Origin: Symbiodinium natans
Lineage: Eukaryota; Sar; Dinophyceae; Suessiales; Symbiodiniaceae
Assembly: GCA_905221605.1 (NCBI GenBank)
Contig: CAJNDS010000118.1
Span: 94,600 to 158,599 of the forward strand
Direction of reading: 5' to 3'
DNA length: 64,000 bases
Shown here: piece after piece, positions 12,152-27,699 of the stretch
Layout: the number at the start of each line of letters is the position of its first letter
Position numbering within the stretch: the stretch's first letter is position 1
Translations under genes and position numbers: made by a program
The notes under the pieces: model-generated
Database searches by the model: none
Told to the model about the DNA's origin: nothing
Seen by the model: the letters and a program-made list of their open reading frames with translations, nothing else

Positions 12152-12352
12152 TTCTCCCCAAGGCTCGCAACCCTTAGCGACGGGGAACTCGCCGCCATGC
12201 TGGGGGTCCTGTACCGGAAGGGCCATTTCCGCAGCCTCACCGTCGCAGCAGCTGTGTCCCAGCGCGTTCTCAGTCTCCGTCCGAGACGAGGTCCGAGCAT
12301 CATGGAGTGGCTGCGACGCGGTGCAAAACGAAAGGAAGCAAGCTGCGGGTAG
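12152..12352 (+). CDS. Candidate terminal exon, unidentified
   Basis: From an AG at 12150-12151 the frame reads FSPRLATLSDGELAAMLGVL, then YRKGHFRSLTVAAAVSQRVL, and stops at TAG 12350-12352. Third positions are almost all G or C. The pattern (short amphipathic helices, L-S-D-x-E-L-A-x-M) recalls helical-repeat RNA-binding proteins such as the FAST/RAP and OPR type, but that is only a resemblance. It lies 374 nt beyond the previous stop, so it may belong to another gene or be a mirror of the minus ORF at 11866-12303. Confidence 0.33.
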   Translation, partial: FSPRLATLSDGELAAMLGVLYRKGHFRSLTVAAAVSQRVLSLRPRRGPSIMEWLRRGAKRKEASCG

Positions 12353-12599
12353 AAGAATTTAAGTCAGTTTGCTGCTACTGCTGTTGGGTGAAGTTTTCTA
12401 TTGCCGCGGCGACGATTCGCAAACCCGCCATAGGATCCCACTACTGCCATGCCGCTAGCCCCACTACTCGTTTTTCCTTGGGGCAATTTTTGCCCAGAAC
12501 TACAACTACTAGTACTACTACGACGACAACTGCGACACGACGACAACTGCGACGACAACAGCGACGACTTCGAGTGCACGCTTACAACTACGATTGTCG

Positions 12600-12627
12600 C
12601 TCTCCTACTACAACAACAACAACAACA

Positions 12628-12700
<73 letters not shown>

Positions 12701-12729
12701 CGACTACTACTACCACTACTACTACTACA

Positions 12730-12803
<74 letters not shown>
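12600..12803. repeat. (CTA)n trinucleotide microsatellite
   Basis: About 200 bp of near-perfect CTA/ACT repeat with a few CAA, CCG and CAC interruptions, preceded by imperfect ACT/CGA triplets from about 12500. All frames stay open through it, giving false poly-Thr, poly-Leu, poly-Tyr, poly-Ser and poly-Val proteins. A longer array of the same unit lies at 54.3-55.1 kb. Confidence 0.95.
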
Positions 12804-12810
<7 letters not shown>

Positions 12811-12899
12811 TTTCGATTCAGACCCTCTCCTTGAAATGCAACTTGCACTGAACTCTGAAGCGACAGCCGCCTTAGACCTAAACACAATTGAGTAGTAGT

Positions 12900-15147
12900 A
12901 TTCCTTGGATTCATACAAGTGGTAGCACTGTTATCATTGAGTCCTTAGGCCGAGATCCTAAGTCCCTACACCCTCTCAACCCTTAAACTCCCTTATCCCT
13001 ACCCTCGTGGGACTTGCTTGTTTTGCTTTGCAGGACGCAGGACCCCGTGACCTTGTTGAAGCGAGGCCTTCGGAAGCTTCAGAAGCTCTGCACTACCACT
13101 GCAAATGCCAGAACTTCAATACCTCTGAGTCCTCCGAGCAATCCGGTGGAGTCATGCCCTCATGGCCTCATCCGTGCAGGTTTCGAAGCCTGGAAGCAAG
13201 TGCCGACCACAAGGCCTCGCGCTGTGTCTGGAGGAATCGGTGGCAGGCAAATGCCTTCAATTCAACACGAGGGGGCACCGGGGGAACGGTTATGTGAATC
13301 TGAAAGCCAGAGAAACTGGCACTTTGATTGCGAGTGTTCGATACAATCAGCGCTGCCCAGCATGTGTAACGCAACTCGGTGAGAATTGACTTGTCAGGTC
13401 ACCTGGGAGGAGCTTGGCACTCAGCTGTTGAAGGCCCAGGCCTACCTTTTGCTGCCTCTCGCTGCCTTGTTTCGTTGTGTTTTTTGTCGAGTGCGCGGGA
13501 TGCGTTCGAGCGGATGTCGTTCGCCCAGGTTCTTGGACTGGTACATGTACGAACTGCAGCCCAGTCCCTAAGATGGAGGAGCAACAAGCGCAACAAAGCA
13601 CCCAATAATTGGGAGAAATTTTGCGGCCGAATTCATGAAGCCAGCTTCAACACCCTTGCATCACTGTGACAAGATTCAGGCTGGCTGAGGCCAGATCCCA
13701 GCAGCAGTGAAGACTTTGCACGGGCCATAGGCTGCCAAAGACGCTGCCAACACAAAGTTTCACGTCAACACACATCTTGTGGCCATGAAAACTTGGCTGC
13801 CAACCGAGCACCACCTCGTAGTCTCCCGCAGCAAGGTTGCTGATCTCTGTACGATAACCTGCACGCAGAAGTTCATGAAAGTTCAGGGGTTGAAGTCGAT
13901 TCATGGTCCGAACATTTTATCTATTGGATCTTGTGTAGCAGCATGTCATACGATGTTTTGGGGTTTCGTGAACGTCTGCGACTCATCACAACGAGCTTGC
14001 GAGCCATGCATGCCTGTCATGACGGCAATCTGCTTTATGCATCCTGTGTTCCCAGATTTCATTGAAGCTTGCAGGTTCGTTGGTTGTCGTGTGTAGGCTT
14101 GGCGTAGCCAGTGCACAGGGCCGCCTAAATGGTTCAACCCTGCCGGTGTTCGCGCTCTGCTATTGGGCGCCCCCTCGCCAAATTCAGGAAAAGGGACCAG
14201 CGCCGTCGAGCCACATTTATGCCTGGGCCATGCCTGACCTTTGACCATGGGTAGAAGTATGGCTGCAGCACGTCAGCCCGGTGGCCCCGCCCCCATGGCC
14301 CCATGAAAGCAATGCCAGAAAGAGCGGGCGGGGGAGGTGGTGAGGAGTCATGAATGCCTTCTAGCTGACGACTCTGCGTGTGGGGTTTGTACTCGGGTTT
14401 TAAATGTGTCGGGTGATGGAAGGAGAAGGCGCACTGGAAAAGGGGGCAGCATGGTGTACCTCTGACCGCCTTGAACTGGGGCGCTCATTACTAGCGGCTG
14501 GCTTCGGCAAATTGCGAAACACATAAATATAGAGAAATATGCAAAGTGAGAAAGAAGTCAATATGGCGAGAGAAGAGCTTTCCACTCATGTAAGTAAATG
14601 GCCACGGAACGAAATGGCATTTGCGTACAAACATTCATTCATGCGCACGTAGAGCTGTACATAGCTAGCTATAAGAGTAAATGCAGTGAACATACGAAGG
14701 CAAGATGCGAGGTCCCCCCCTTGCCCCAACGCGCCCCTCGGGGCAGCTCTCCCTTCGGGGGGTCAAAGCGTGCAGAGAGAGCGAGTGAGAGAGACAGAGA
14801 GAGACAGAGACAGACGCCGGCACACCTGCACCTGCATTGGCTCGGCCGGTAGCTTCGCTTCCGCTAGTGCGGCAGCTCCCAGGCTCTGCCAAGTCAATCC
14901 CCTGCTTTTGTTCGCGTCTACATGCGTATTGATGGCCAGCTTCTACTGAGTGAAGATCTGTCTTACGGAGTGATGATCTGCCTGGTGGCCCCTGTGCCCT
15001 GTAAAGAGCCCTAGTGCATAGGATCTCAGGGTGAGAGCCGAAACCTTTGCAAGGAAGTCCTGGGCTTTCATGTCGATGTCAGGTCGTTCCACTCGGCCTG
15101 GCCGTGTGCATCTGAGGGGATCAGGGCGCTTGCCAGTGCATCTAGAG
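12900..15147. other. Unassigned stretch with weak candidate exons
   Basis: Around 13022-13200 there are two overlapping coding-like frames (DPVTLLKRGLRKLQKL in one, DAGPRDLVEARPSEASEALH in the other) with no way to choose between them. A run of degenerate CCCTxxACCC units lies at 12960-13005 and a short GA/GACA-rich tract at 14776-14813. Otherwise I see no gene, RNA or mobile element I can support. Confidence 0.4.
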
Positions 15148-15190
15148 CAGGAGTTGCAAGGAGTTGCAAGGAGTTGCAAGGAGTTGCAAG
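15148..15190. repeat. 10-bp tandem repeat (GGAGTTGCAA)x4
   Basis: Four consecutive copies of GGAGTTGCAA followed by a partial copy (GCTGTTGCAA). It ends about 125 bp upstream of the proposed KatG start codon, so it would lie in the promoter or 5' intergenic region of that gene. Confidence 0.85.
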
Positions 15191-15230
15191 CTGTTGCAAA
15201 TGCGGAGCATGTGCGGGGCAAGCTTGGGGC

Positions 15231-15244
15231 AGCCATTTTAGCTC
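15231..15244 (+). other. Spliced-leader-like sequence upstream of KatG
   Basis: AGCCATTTTAGCTC matches the core of the 22-nt dinoflagellate spliced leader (known core AGCCATTTTGGCTC) at 13 of 14 positions. The flanking leader bases (CCGT before, AAG after) are not conserved. Relict leaders upstream of coding sequence are known in dinoflagellates and are taken as traces of retroposed cDNA. A chance match in 64 kb is possible. Confidence 0.3.
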
Positions 15245-15313
15245 TCTGCAGCTTTGGTTCACTAGGTTTCCCTCCAAAGCGCTCCGCTGGTTTAAGCACA
15301 GCGCCCCGTTGCG

Positions 15314-20677
<5,364 letters not shown>

Positions 20678-20689
20678 AAGCGTCGTCAG

Positions 20690-22950
20690 ACGCCGACAGC
20701 TTGCATTGTATGCCAGAATATGCCAGGCCCCAGGGCTGGGGCAAGTTTGTGCATGAGGCATTCCGGGCGACGTGATTCCAGCAGTTCCATCGCCACCACC
20801 GAGGATGAGGCTTGAATGTTGTACTTCCAGGACGAATTGGCAGCCGCAAGTAGTCCGCAGCATGTGCTGTAGTGCGCAGCTAAGCGCAAGATAACATTAG
20901 TTAGATGCTTTGCTCAGTTTGTTGTTTGCCGTTTATCAAGAAGTCGTGACTTGTGTGACTTGTGTGCAGTTTTACTGTTTTCTATCAAGAGAGATTGTGG
21001 GCCTTTGGCGTGATCGCGCCGCAGAGACCGAGTAACCCAAATGAGGCCATACGTCCCAAGTTTTTAGGCCTTGAACTGTGCTGATGCCGCGGCTGATGCC
21101 ACATGATGTTTTTTCACTCACTAAAACACCCCTGCAGGTCCGACGATGGCTTCATCTCCATCTGAACAGCTTGAGCTTATGATGTGCCTAGAGATGTTGT
21201 ATGATGTTCTACATCTGTTCTCTACAGTGTCCGATGCGTTTGTTCACGCTCCTTGGACTTTGAAGCGGCTGCGTTCGCTTGGTGCCGGCCGCATCCTTCC
21301 CAGCTTTGTTGTAATGTGTTTTCGGCTTCCGTCCCTAGCTACGGCTCCAGTCCCGAAGCGTTGGAGGATGCTTCAACTTGAGCTTGAAGATGTTTGAAGC
21401 CTCAGGAGTCAGGAGCCTGGAAAACTGTGAAGCCACAGCATTTTCCAGCGGCTCGCTTCGCCGGTGTGGCTTTACACCAGCCTCGTACAGGATCATGCAG
21501 AAAGAATAAACATGTCCGTTCTGCGCGCCCTGCGGTCTCTGCGAAGTCGTGTGGAGGGTCCGTATGGAAGAGAACGCAGAAGGTTTCTCACAATCCCAGC
21601 TGACTTGGCTTGAAGTTCCCCACAGCTCTGCCAAGGGCCCCCGGAGCCCGACGTGGAGCTCCACGGCCGGGCCCGGCCATGGTCGAGGCTTCCTAGCCCA
21701 AGCTTTGGGCAGCACTATGCAGCACGCCTGCTCCTGAGGCATCCTTTAGGCCCAGTTACGTCTTGGCATCGGCAGGCGGGTCCATACGGCAGCGCCGTTG
21801 GTCGAGGCTCGGATGTGGCACCATGTGGCACCATTAGGGCACCATGTGCGAGCAACTCTTCGAGGGAGCTGGTGACACGGCCCTGAGCCAGGCCAGCATG
21901 GCCTTAGCTTTGCTGTTTCTGGCCAGTCAAATGGCCGACGCCTGAGAGTCTCCAAGCAAAGGGCAACATGCTCATGTATCCACATATCCAGCCTGCTGAG
22001 AAGTCGTCCGCTAAGCATGAAGTGGGCTGTGTGTGGTGTGCGAGGAGTCCTGAGCACAGACAGCTTGCGGTGTGAACCACGCATCCGCCCAGACATTGTC
22101 AGGCCGACTATGCTGCTAAGATCCTCCTGCTGGTGCGGCTGCCGGGAGATAGCAGCTGGAGTTTCCGGTTTATTCAAAAATGCTGCATCACCGGTCCTTC
22201 GTAACACATGAAGACAGACATTCGCTTGTGGGACTGAAGTTTGCCTGTCAATGGCGGCTTTGCTCGCTACCAGTCGCTAGGTTGATAGGCTAGCCACACC
22301 TCGAGCAACGTGCATGGATTCGATGATGACTGCTGGATGCTAGGTCTGCCTGTGGCGTGAGGAAGGCTTACGGGCACACTTTGGCGTCCTTGCGGCTGCA
22401 GCAGACCAAGTGGCTGTGTCTCTGACTGTTAACTTTGCACTTGGCTGGACATGCTGAGAGCAATGTGCTTTCTACAGTGGACCACTCACGGATGGCTAAG
22501 ACCATCCCATTAGCATGCACGATCATGCACGCATATGCAAGCCCAAACACAGTAGCTTGAAAGACGCATGGCTTAGGTGCATCTGCTAGCTGGGATTCGC
22601 AGAGCGTACGAGTTCTTCTCGGGCCTGACGGGGGTGTGCTGCTCAGTATCCGCTTGTTGAGGGTTATTTACTCGTCTGAAAGCTCACTCTGGCCATGAGT
22701 TCACTAAGAACAGCATGATTTCAATTTGCAAGAGCCTTGCATCTTGGCTTATGCGTCGAGCGAATAGGACCACAGTTTCGCTTGTCACGAGCGTTCTGCA
22801 CAGGCTTCCACACTCATGCAAACTCACACACTTTGGCCTCTCATCTTGGGGTTAGCCATATCTAGGTTTTGAAAGTCTGTGGCTGCAGAAGGGCCATAGG
22901 ACCGGATTCGACATGTAGTCGCGACAAAGTAGATGCGCTTGTGCGGGATG
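20690..22950. other. Region after KatG, no supported gene
   Basis: An ATG ORF at 21146-21397 begins MASSPSEQLELMMCLEMLYD but has weak codon bias, and no splice or family evidence supports it. Short GC-rich segments at 21600-21760 are open in several frames. Nothing else here can be supported as a gene, RNA or mobile element. Confidence 0.4.
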
Positions 22951-22979
22951 CAGACACTGAGTTCGATCTGGGTCTAAGC

Positions 22980-23781
22980 CAGGTACCCCGGGCCGGGGCG
23001 GCAGTTCTGTCGGTTTTCGGCCTGGCCACCCCGCTCTTTCAGGCCAGCGGACATGAGCAGAAAACACGAAATGCCTCTCGTTCCTGCCCTGTTTTTCGGT
23101 CAGGTGCTGCACGTCTTAGACTCACTGTTTGCTTGGTGGTACAAGCAGGACCCATGCTGGAATTGCCCCTACTGCTTGATGGCCGCGGATGAGCCAGTTT
23201 GTACTCTCAAGATGCTGTGCCGGAGTTCTCTATTCGCAGGATCAGGGAAAGCGGCTTCCTCTTCGAGCAGTGCCATTGGATGTCATTCTGGAGGCCCTTC
23301 GGTTCGGAGCCACTTAAGCCGCAAAGCCCAAATCCCAAGCCTGCTGCAACATGCCGCTGGAAACCCATTAAGATTATTAAGATTCATTCCCTAAAGCCTC
23401 GAAAGCCCCCAAACCTCCGGTGTCGCAGGGGCTGGCCTTCCTCCTCGCATCGCTTCACCTTCGGCTCTCTTGTGCCCTTGGCAGCCGGCTCAGTGAAGGA
23501 ATCGAGAAAGATCGTGCAAGATAGCATTTTAGGTTTAGAGTTTGGTTTTTCCAGGGTTTTTGGGGCGTTTAGGTGGGTTGGGGCTAGGGCCTAGGTTTTG
23601 GACACCAGCTTCGCCAGGTCAGATTCGCATTCCGAGCTCACCAGCTTTCGAGGTCGAGCCAAGCAAAGTTTTGCCCTACAGCCTTATTCAGGCCGTTGGC
23701 AGCCTTGCCTGCAAGGTGCTTCTGGTTGCTGTGCTCTTCTCATCGCTGTGCATGGTTGCCATTGGGCTCGCTCAGTCCTGA
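22980..23781 (+). CDS. Candidate multi-exon membrane protein, unidentified
   Basis: Two adjacent exons fit the local splice style. The first ends at 23040 (PRAGAAVLSVFGLATPLFQ) before a GC donor. The second, 23104-23153, follows GGTCAG (VLHVLDSLFAWWYKQ) and is followed by a GA donor. A later open stretch reads VLPYSLIQAVGSLACKVLLV, then AVLFSSLCMVAIGLAQS, and stops at TGA near 23781; it would form a transmembrane helix. Between them, 23244-23317 is open in two plausible frames. The pieces are hydrophobic and lie in order, but joining them as one gene is inference. No family is recognised. Confidence 0.35.
23525..23600. repeat. Degenerate telomere-like tract (TTTAGGG-type)
   Basis: A G/T-rich run built of units such as TTTAGG, GGGTTTT, TTTAGGTGGG and GGCTAGGGCC, loosely periodic at 6-8 nt. 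It resembles decayed TTTAGGG repeats, the plant-type telomere unit also reported in dinoflagellates. Confidence 0.45.
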
Positions 23782-24382
23782 GAGTTGTGTGGCCAGTTCA
23801 GCAAATCCCGTGGAGGTCCATGAGATGCCATGGGTGTGCTCGGATTCATATGCAGGTCTTGGTTGACAGTACTGTGTCTCTGAAGCTTTCGCGAGCTCTG
23901 CCTCGAGCCCAGCTGAGAAGTGAGGGTATGCTTCTGCCATGTACGACTAAGAAACGTGGCCTGACAGGTATGGAACGAGTGCTCCCAAGACCAGACGCTC
24001 AGCTGGCCTGTTCCCGCTTGGAACTTCCGTCAGCTTGAGCAGTTGACTGCATGGGGTCAGATCCGACGTTGGCAGGCGTCATACCTGTCGATAAAAGTAT
24101 GCAAGCAGAAGAAGTAGTATAAGTACAAGTATACGTAGAAGTAAGGAAGCATATTAATTATGCACAACATGAGAAGCAAATACGTATAAACATGTATATT
24201 CAGGTATGCTCTCAGGGGCTGAATCGGCTGAAGCTTTCTGAGCCAGGGCTTTGCCTCAGTGTCTTCGTGGCGCACGTCGCCTATCGCAGCTGTGAGGCCC
24301 TCCCTTGCAAAGCTGCACCGGAGAGCACATACTCGTAGGTTTGATGGGGCTGTAGGCGGACAAGTTTGGTAGTCATCTTCCA

Positions 24383-24853
24383 TCACGTGCTTGCCGCTTG
24401 CGTGTGTTTGCGTCCTCCCTGATCGGTAGCACAGCAAACCAGCGTGTCCTTCAAACTGCAGGTTGTAGCAAAGTGCGCGATGGTGATGGCAATGTCTTTC
24501 ACACTTCCTTCGGTGTGCTTTGCCGCGTGCGCCGCCATGACTTTCAGGATTGAGTCAAGTTTCTTTGCAGCGTTTCCCTGGAATATGCAGGCACTTGGCA
24601 AAGGACTTGTGCAGTGCATGTTCCTGGATACAGCATGGGCATCGAGTAACAGCTCCACGGCGGATTGGATTCTTTTGGCGAGCGGTTGTCTGTCGACGTG
24701 CGCTGCAACGAATGCTGTTGTAGGTATCTGGCGGTGGTTTACGCGCTGAACACTGTCGTCCTGATCGGCAGCTCCTGGCCGTCTGGCTCTTGTCCTCAGG
24801 TCGGCGCAGTTCCGTCTAGAGTTGATTCCACGCGTGCACCATCGGCGTGTCAT
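24383..24853 (-). CDS. Candidate minus-strand ORF, unidentified
   Basis: A 156-codon open frame; its central part (AAKKLDSILKVMAAHAAKH, SVKDIAITIAHFATTC) looks like an amphipathic helical protein with G/C-ending codons. The plus strand also has a long ORF (24444-24749) with the same kind of bias, so the strand is not settled. No splice context or family is recognised. The region just upstream on the plus strand (24090-24200) is AT-rich with TATA/GTA repeats. Confidence 0.27.
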   Translation of the reverse strand: MTRRWCTRGINSRRNCADLRTRARRPGAADQDDSVQRVNHRQIPTTAFVAAHVDRQPLAKRIQSAVELLLDAHAVSRNMHCTSPLPSACIFQGNAAKKLDSILKVMAAHAAKHTEGSVKDIAITIAHFATTCSLKDTLVCCATDQGGRKHTQAAST

Positions 24854-25202
24854 TTAGGCAGACAGCACCCCAGTAGTAGTAGTCGTCGTCGTCGTCTTTC
24901 TGCCGGACCTTCTGGTGCAGGTGCACATTGTCTTCGCAGCGTTGGTGGTGGCATGGCCTGGGCCTCAAAACAACTCTTCAACATTTGTGGGCACGGGAAA
25001 CCCTAAAGCTACACTGAACCCTGGAACCTTGAATTCAACCCCTGAGGCCTGAAAGCCCCAAGAATCTGACAAAAACTGGCTCAGTGAGGCCGGTTCTCTT
25101 CTCCAACCTGCCTCAGTTTGTGGACTCGCCCAAGCCGGCTGCGCCCAGCATTTCTATTGTCGGGCCAGTGCTTTAGGTTATGATAACAGAGTTCAAAGCA
25201 AG

Positions 25203-25538
25203 ATGAGACCAGAGTTTCGAGAACTTACCATTCCTGTTGAACTTCGTCCTCGGCCTTGGGAAAGAACCGGGTACTGTTCAATCCTGTTCAGCATGCTTGT
25301 CTTGGCGATGGTCTTTAGACTTTGTGGGGTCAGGCATTTCACGGCGGCGCAGAACGCCTCGAGCCTGCTCTGCGGCCTTCGTGCGTTGGAGGCATGTCCA
25401 CTATCCAATCTGACACAAGAATCAGAAGTTTGGATGGTGGTAGTTTTTGCTTGCCCTGTCCAGTTGTCCGCCGCTGTGGGGTTGGCCACCGCAGCCTATC
25501 TCATACAAGCGGGGAGCCTAGCCCTTGCCGACATCTGA
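25203..25538 (+). CDS. Candidate membrane-protein exon(s), unidentified
   Basis: A 111-codon frame contains two hydrophobic segments, CSILFSMLVLAMVF (about residues 26-39) and VVVFACPVQLSAAVGLATAA (about residues 78-97), ending in TGA at 25536-25538. Codon bias is good around 25470-25530. A second coding-like stretch follows at 25620-25789 (SWIVVCTSGPGVNAVAPMSL). They may be neighbouring exons of one gene, but no splice pair was fixed and no family is recognised. Confidence 0.3.
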   Translation: MRPEFRELTIPVELRPRPWERTGYCSILFSMLVLAMVFRLCGVRHFTAAQNASSLLCGLRALEACPLSNLTQESEVWMVVVFACPVQLSAAVGLATAAYLIQAGSLALADI

Positions 25539-27040
25539 AGACGCATCCTGGTGTGTGCAGCTTTGCAGCTTAAGTATGGCAGGCAGAAGCCTTGGACACC
25601 CGGCATCACAAGCATCGCCACGATGAGGACAGCTGGATAGTGGTCTGCACCTCGGGCCCCGGCGTGAACGCTGTTGCACCGATGTCTCTTCTGCATGGCC
25701 CCAGCAGGCTGTCGGTAGTCAGCTTTCAAGAAGCCAACTCAAAGCAACCTGCTGACATCATCAAGATTACGGCTGCCCGCATTCTGTAGCTAGTGACTGA
25801 ATGACTTCCAAGATTCTGAGGAGCCCAAGGAATGAACAATACTAACAACTGATGTGTGAAAGACGAGATCAGGAAATGCTAAAGAAGTTTTTGCACAGTT
25901 TCAGTTTTGAGTTTCTACCTTGATTTGAAACACTGGATTGATCTCAGGATCCTCGGACAGTGCACTTTGTCACCACGCTACAAGCACTACACCAGAGGCG
26001 AGGCCCTTGGCTTCCGATCTTTCCGTTTTCATTGGTATGAAGCTTACCTTCCATGCCGATGCCACCCATTGCCCAGGACTTGGTCTGCGCCATGGGCTAC
26101 GTGCATACTTGTGCACTACCTTTGCATGGTCATTAGGCCGGCGGTGGCATGTGGACGGTTGCATGTGCTTCGCATTCTTATTGGATCCATGCTCCGTCGG
26201 TATTGCACTAGTCGCGACATTTCGCGACACTAGCCTCGTCATATCATGGCCAGGATCTCATGTCCGTGGCACTGTAGACATATATACCTATATACTTGTA
26301 TATATATATATGTTTATTTGATTTTATTTGTATGTATATACACACGCATACAGATATAGATGTCCACATGCGGCATACATGCATGCTGCATGCGTACACA
26401 TAAACATAAATGTGGCAGGAACCTCTACGTATCATGTGTGCTCTTACCTATTTCGATTAATCATATTTGCCACTATGAGTTCGAATGCTCTTGTACTGTC
26501 AGTAATTAATTCCCGGAGGGTACTCACAGTCTCAGTCAAACTAGGTGGCATGGGCCAGCAGGTAGAATCTGAGGCTTTGCTTTTGTTTCCTTATGGCAGA
26601 CAATCGACTTTTCAAAATCCTCAAGTTCAAGCCCGAAGCCCGACAAAACGAAACTCAGAGACTCCACCCTTGACCCGGCGCAAAAAGACACCAAACCCTC
26701 AACCCTAAACAAAAATCGCTTCAATTCAGGGTATCCTAGCCCTGACCAAGATAAGTACAGACCGTAGTAGTTTACCGAATAGCCGTTGAGGGCCTCGGAC
26801 TGGGTTCGAAGTGTTCGGTCCGCAAAGTGAAGACTCTAGAACATCATTTTCTGTGTGAGCTTTAATCTTCTATCTTTGATGTCGAAAAGGTTTCTTGTTT
26901 CTATAGTTTTGTATTTTCAAGCTTAACCCCTGAACCCTGCGCCCCCCTGGATGACGAATCCGTAGCCGGCTTGCGCAGCCCGTCAGGACAGTATCCGAAG
27001 ACGACGGACATCACATGAAACAGGAATTGTTGCCAGTTTT

Positions 27041-27559
27041 TTGCACGGAATTCTTCAAAAGCGTTGGTGCCCCGCCTACGAAGCGCTGGCGGCCAACTCG
27101 GAGCAACTCCAGCGGCATGGCGCGCTGCTGTGGGAGGACGTGGATGCATACGCGGCCGCCCAGTGCTTGCAGGCCCGGCTCCAACTGTTTCCTCACCAGG
27201 TGACGCTGGTGGTGTGGGGGAGTCCTCACGTCGAGCTGGCCGATGGGAGTGAGAGCCGCGCTCGCCACGGCCCGGCCGCGGCGCAGAAGGCACACGCCTT
27301 CGGGGCCCTCTCCCGGCAATTCCCCAACAGCTTCGTCCTCGTGCTCTACGCGGGCCACGGCGTGGAGGCGCTGCGGACGGGCGAGGACCGCGGTCGGGGT
27401 GATCATTGCGGTGCTGAGGCCGTGCTGCGGTTGCCGGCGTTGCTGCGACCCGCAGCAGGCTTGCCGGAGCGGGCCGCCGGAGGAGGAGAGTATTACCCCC
27501 GCCACAGCAAGGGGTCGCTCAGGACCACCGGCCGCCGCGCGCCCGTCAGAGCACAGTGA
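27041..27559 (+). CDS. Very GC-rich candidate exon, unidentified
   Basis: About 500 bp of sharply higher GC than its surroundings, with almost every third position G or C in one plus frame: WCPAYEALAANSEQLQRHGA, then LLWEDVDAYAAAQCLQARLQ, and later FPNSFVLVLYAGHGVEALR, stopping at TGA 27557-27559. After about 27380 a second plus frame (VGVIIAVLRPCCGCRRCCDP) becomes equally attractive, so a splice or frame change there is possible. LVLYAGHG resembles the His motif of caspase-like and CHAT peptidases, but no matching Cys motif is seen, so I make no functional claim. Composition differs from neighbouring exons, which could mean recent transfer. Confidence 0.4.
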   Translation: MHGILQKRWCPAYEALAANSEQLQRHGALLWEDVDAYAAAQCLQARLQLFPHQVTLVVWGSPHVELADGSESRARHGPAAAQKAHAFGALSRQFPNSFVLVLYAGHGVEALRTGEDRGRGDHCGAEAVLRLPALLRPAAGLPERAAGGGEYYPRHSKGSLRTTGRRAPVRAQ

Positions 27560-27574
27560 GTCCCTTGAGTGGGT

Positions 27575-27602
27575 TTACGGTTTGGGGTTTGGGGTTTAGG
27601 GT
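27575..27602. repeat. Short telomere-like tract
   Basis: TTTACGGTTTGGGGTTTGGGGTTTAGGG: four near-copies of the TTTAGGG unit, immediately after the GC-rich exon. Confidence 0.65.
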
Positions 27603-27699
27603 GTTCCGTTGCGAGTTTTCACATCTGAAAACTCTTGGATTTTTGGGACCAGGGACGTGGTCCCGTCCGTAGATGATTCTAAAATTTCGCGTAAAATTT

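Noticed and set aside
12307-12918. Poly-Thr, poly-Leu, poly-Tyr, poly-Ser and poly-Val ORFs
   Set aside because: All are the six readings of one CTA microsatellite.
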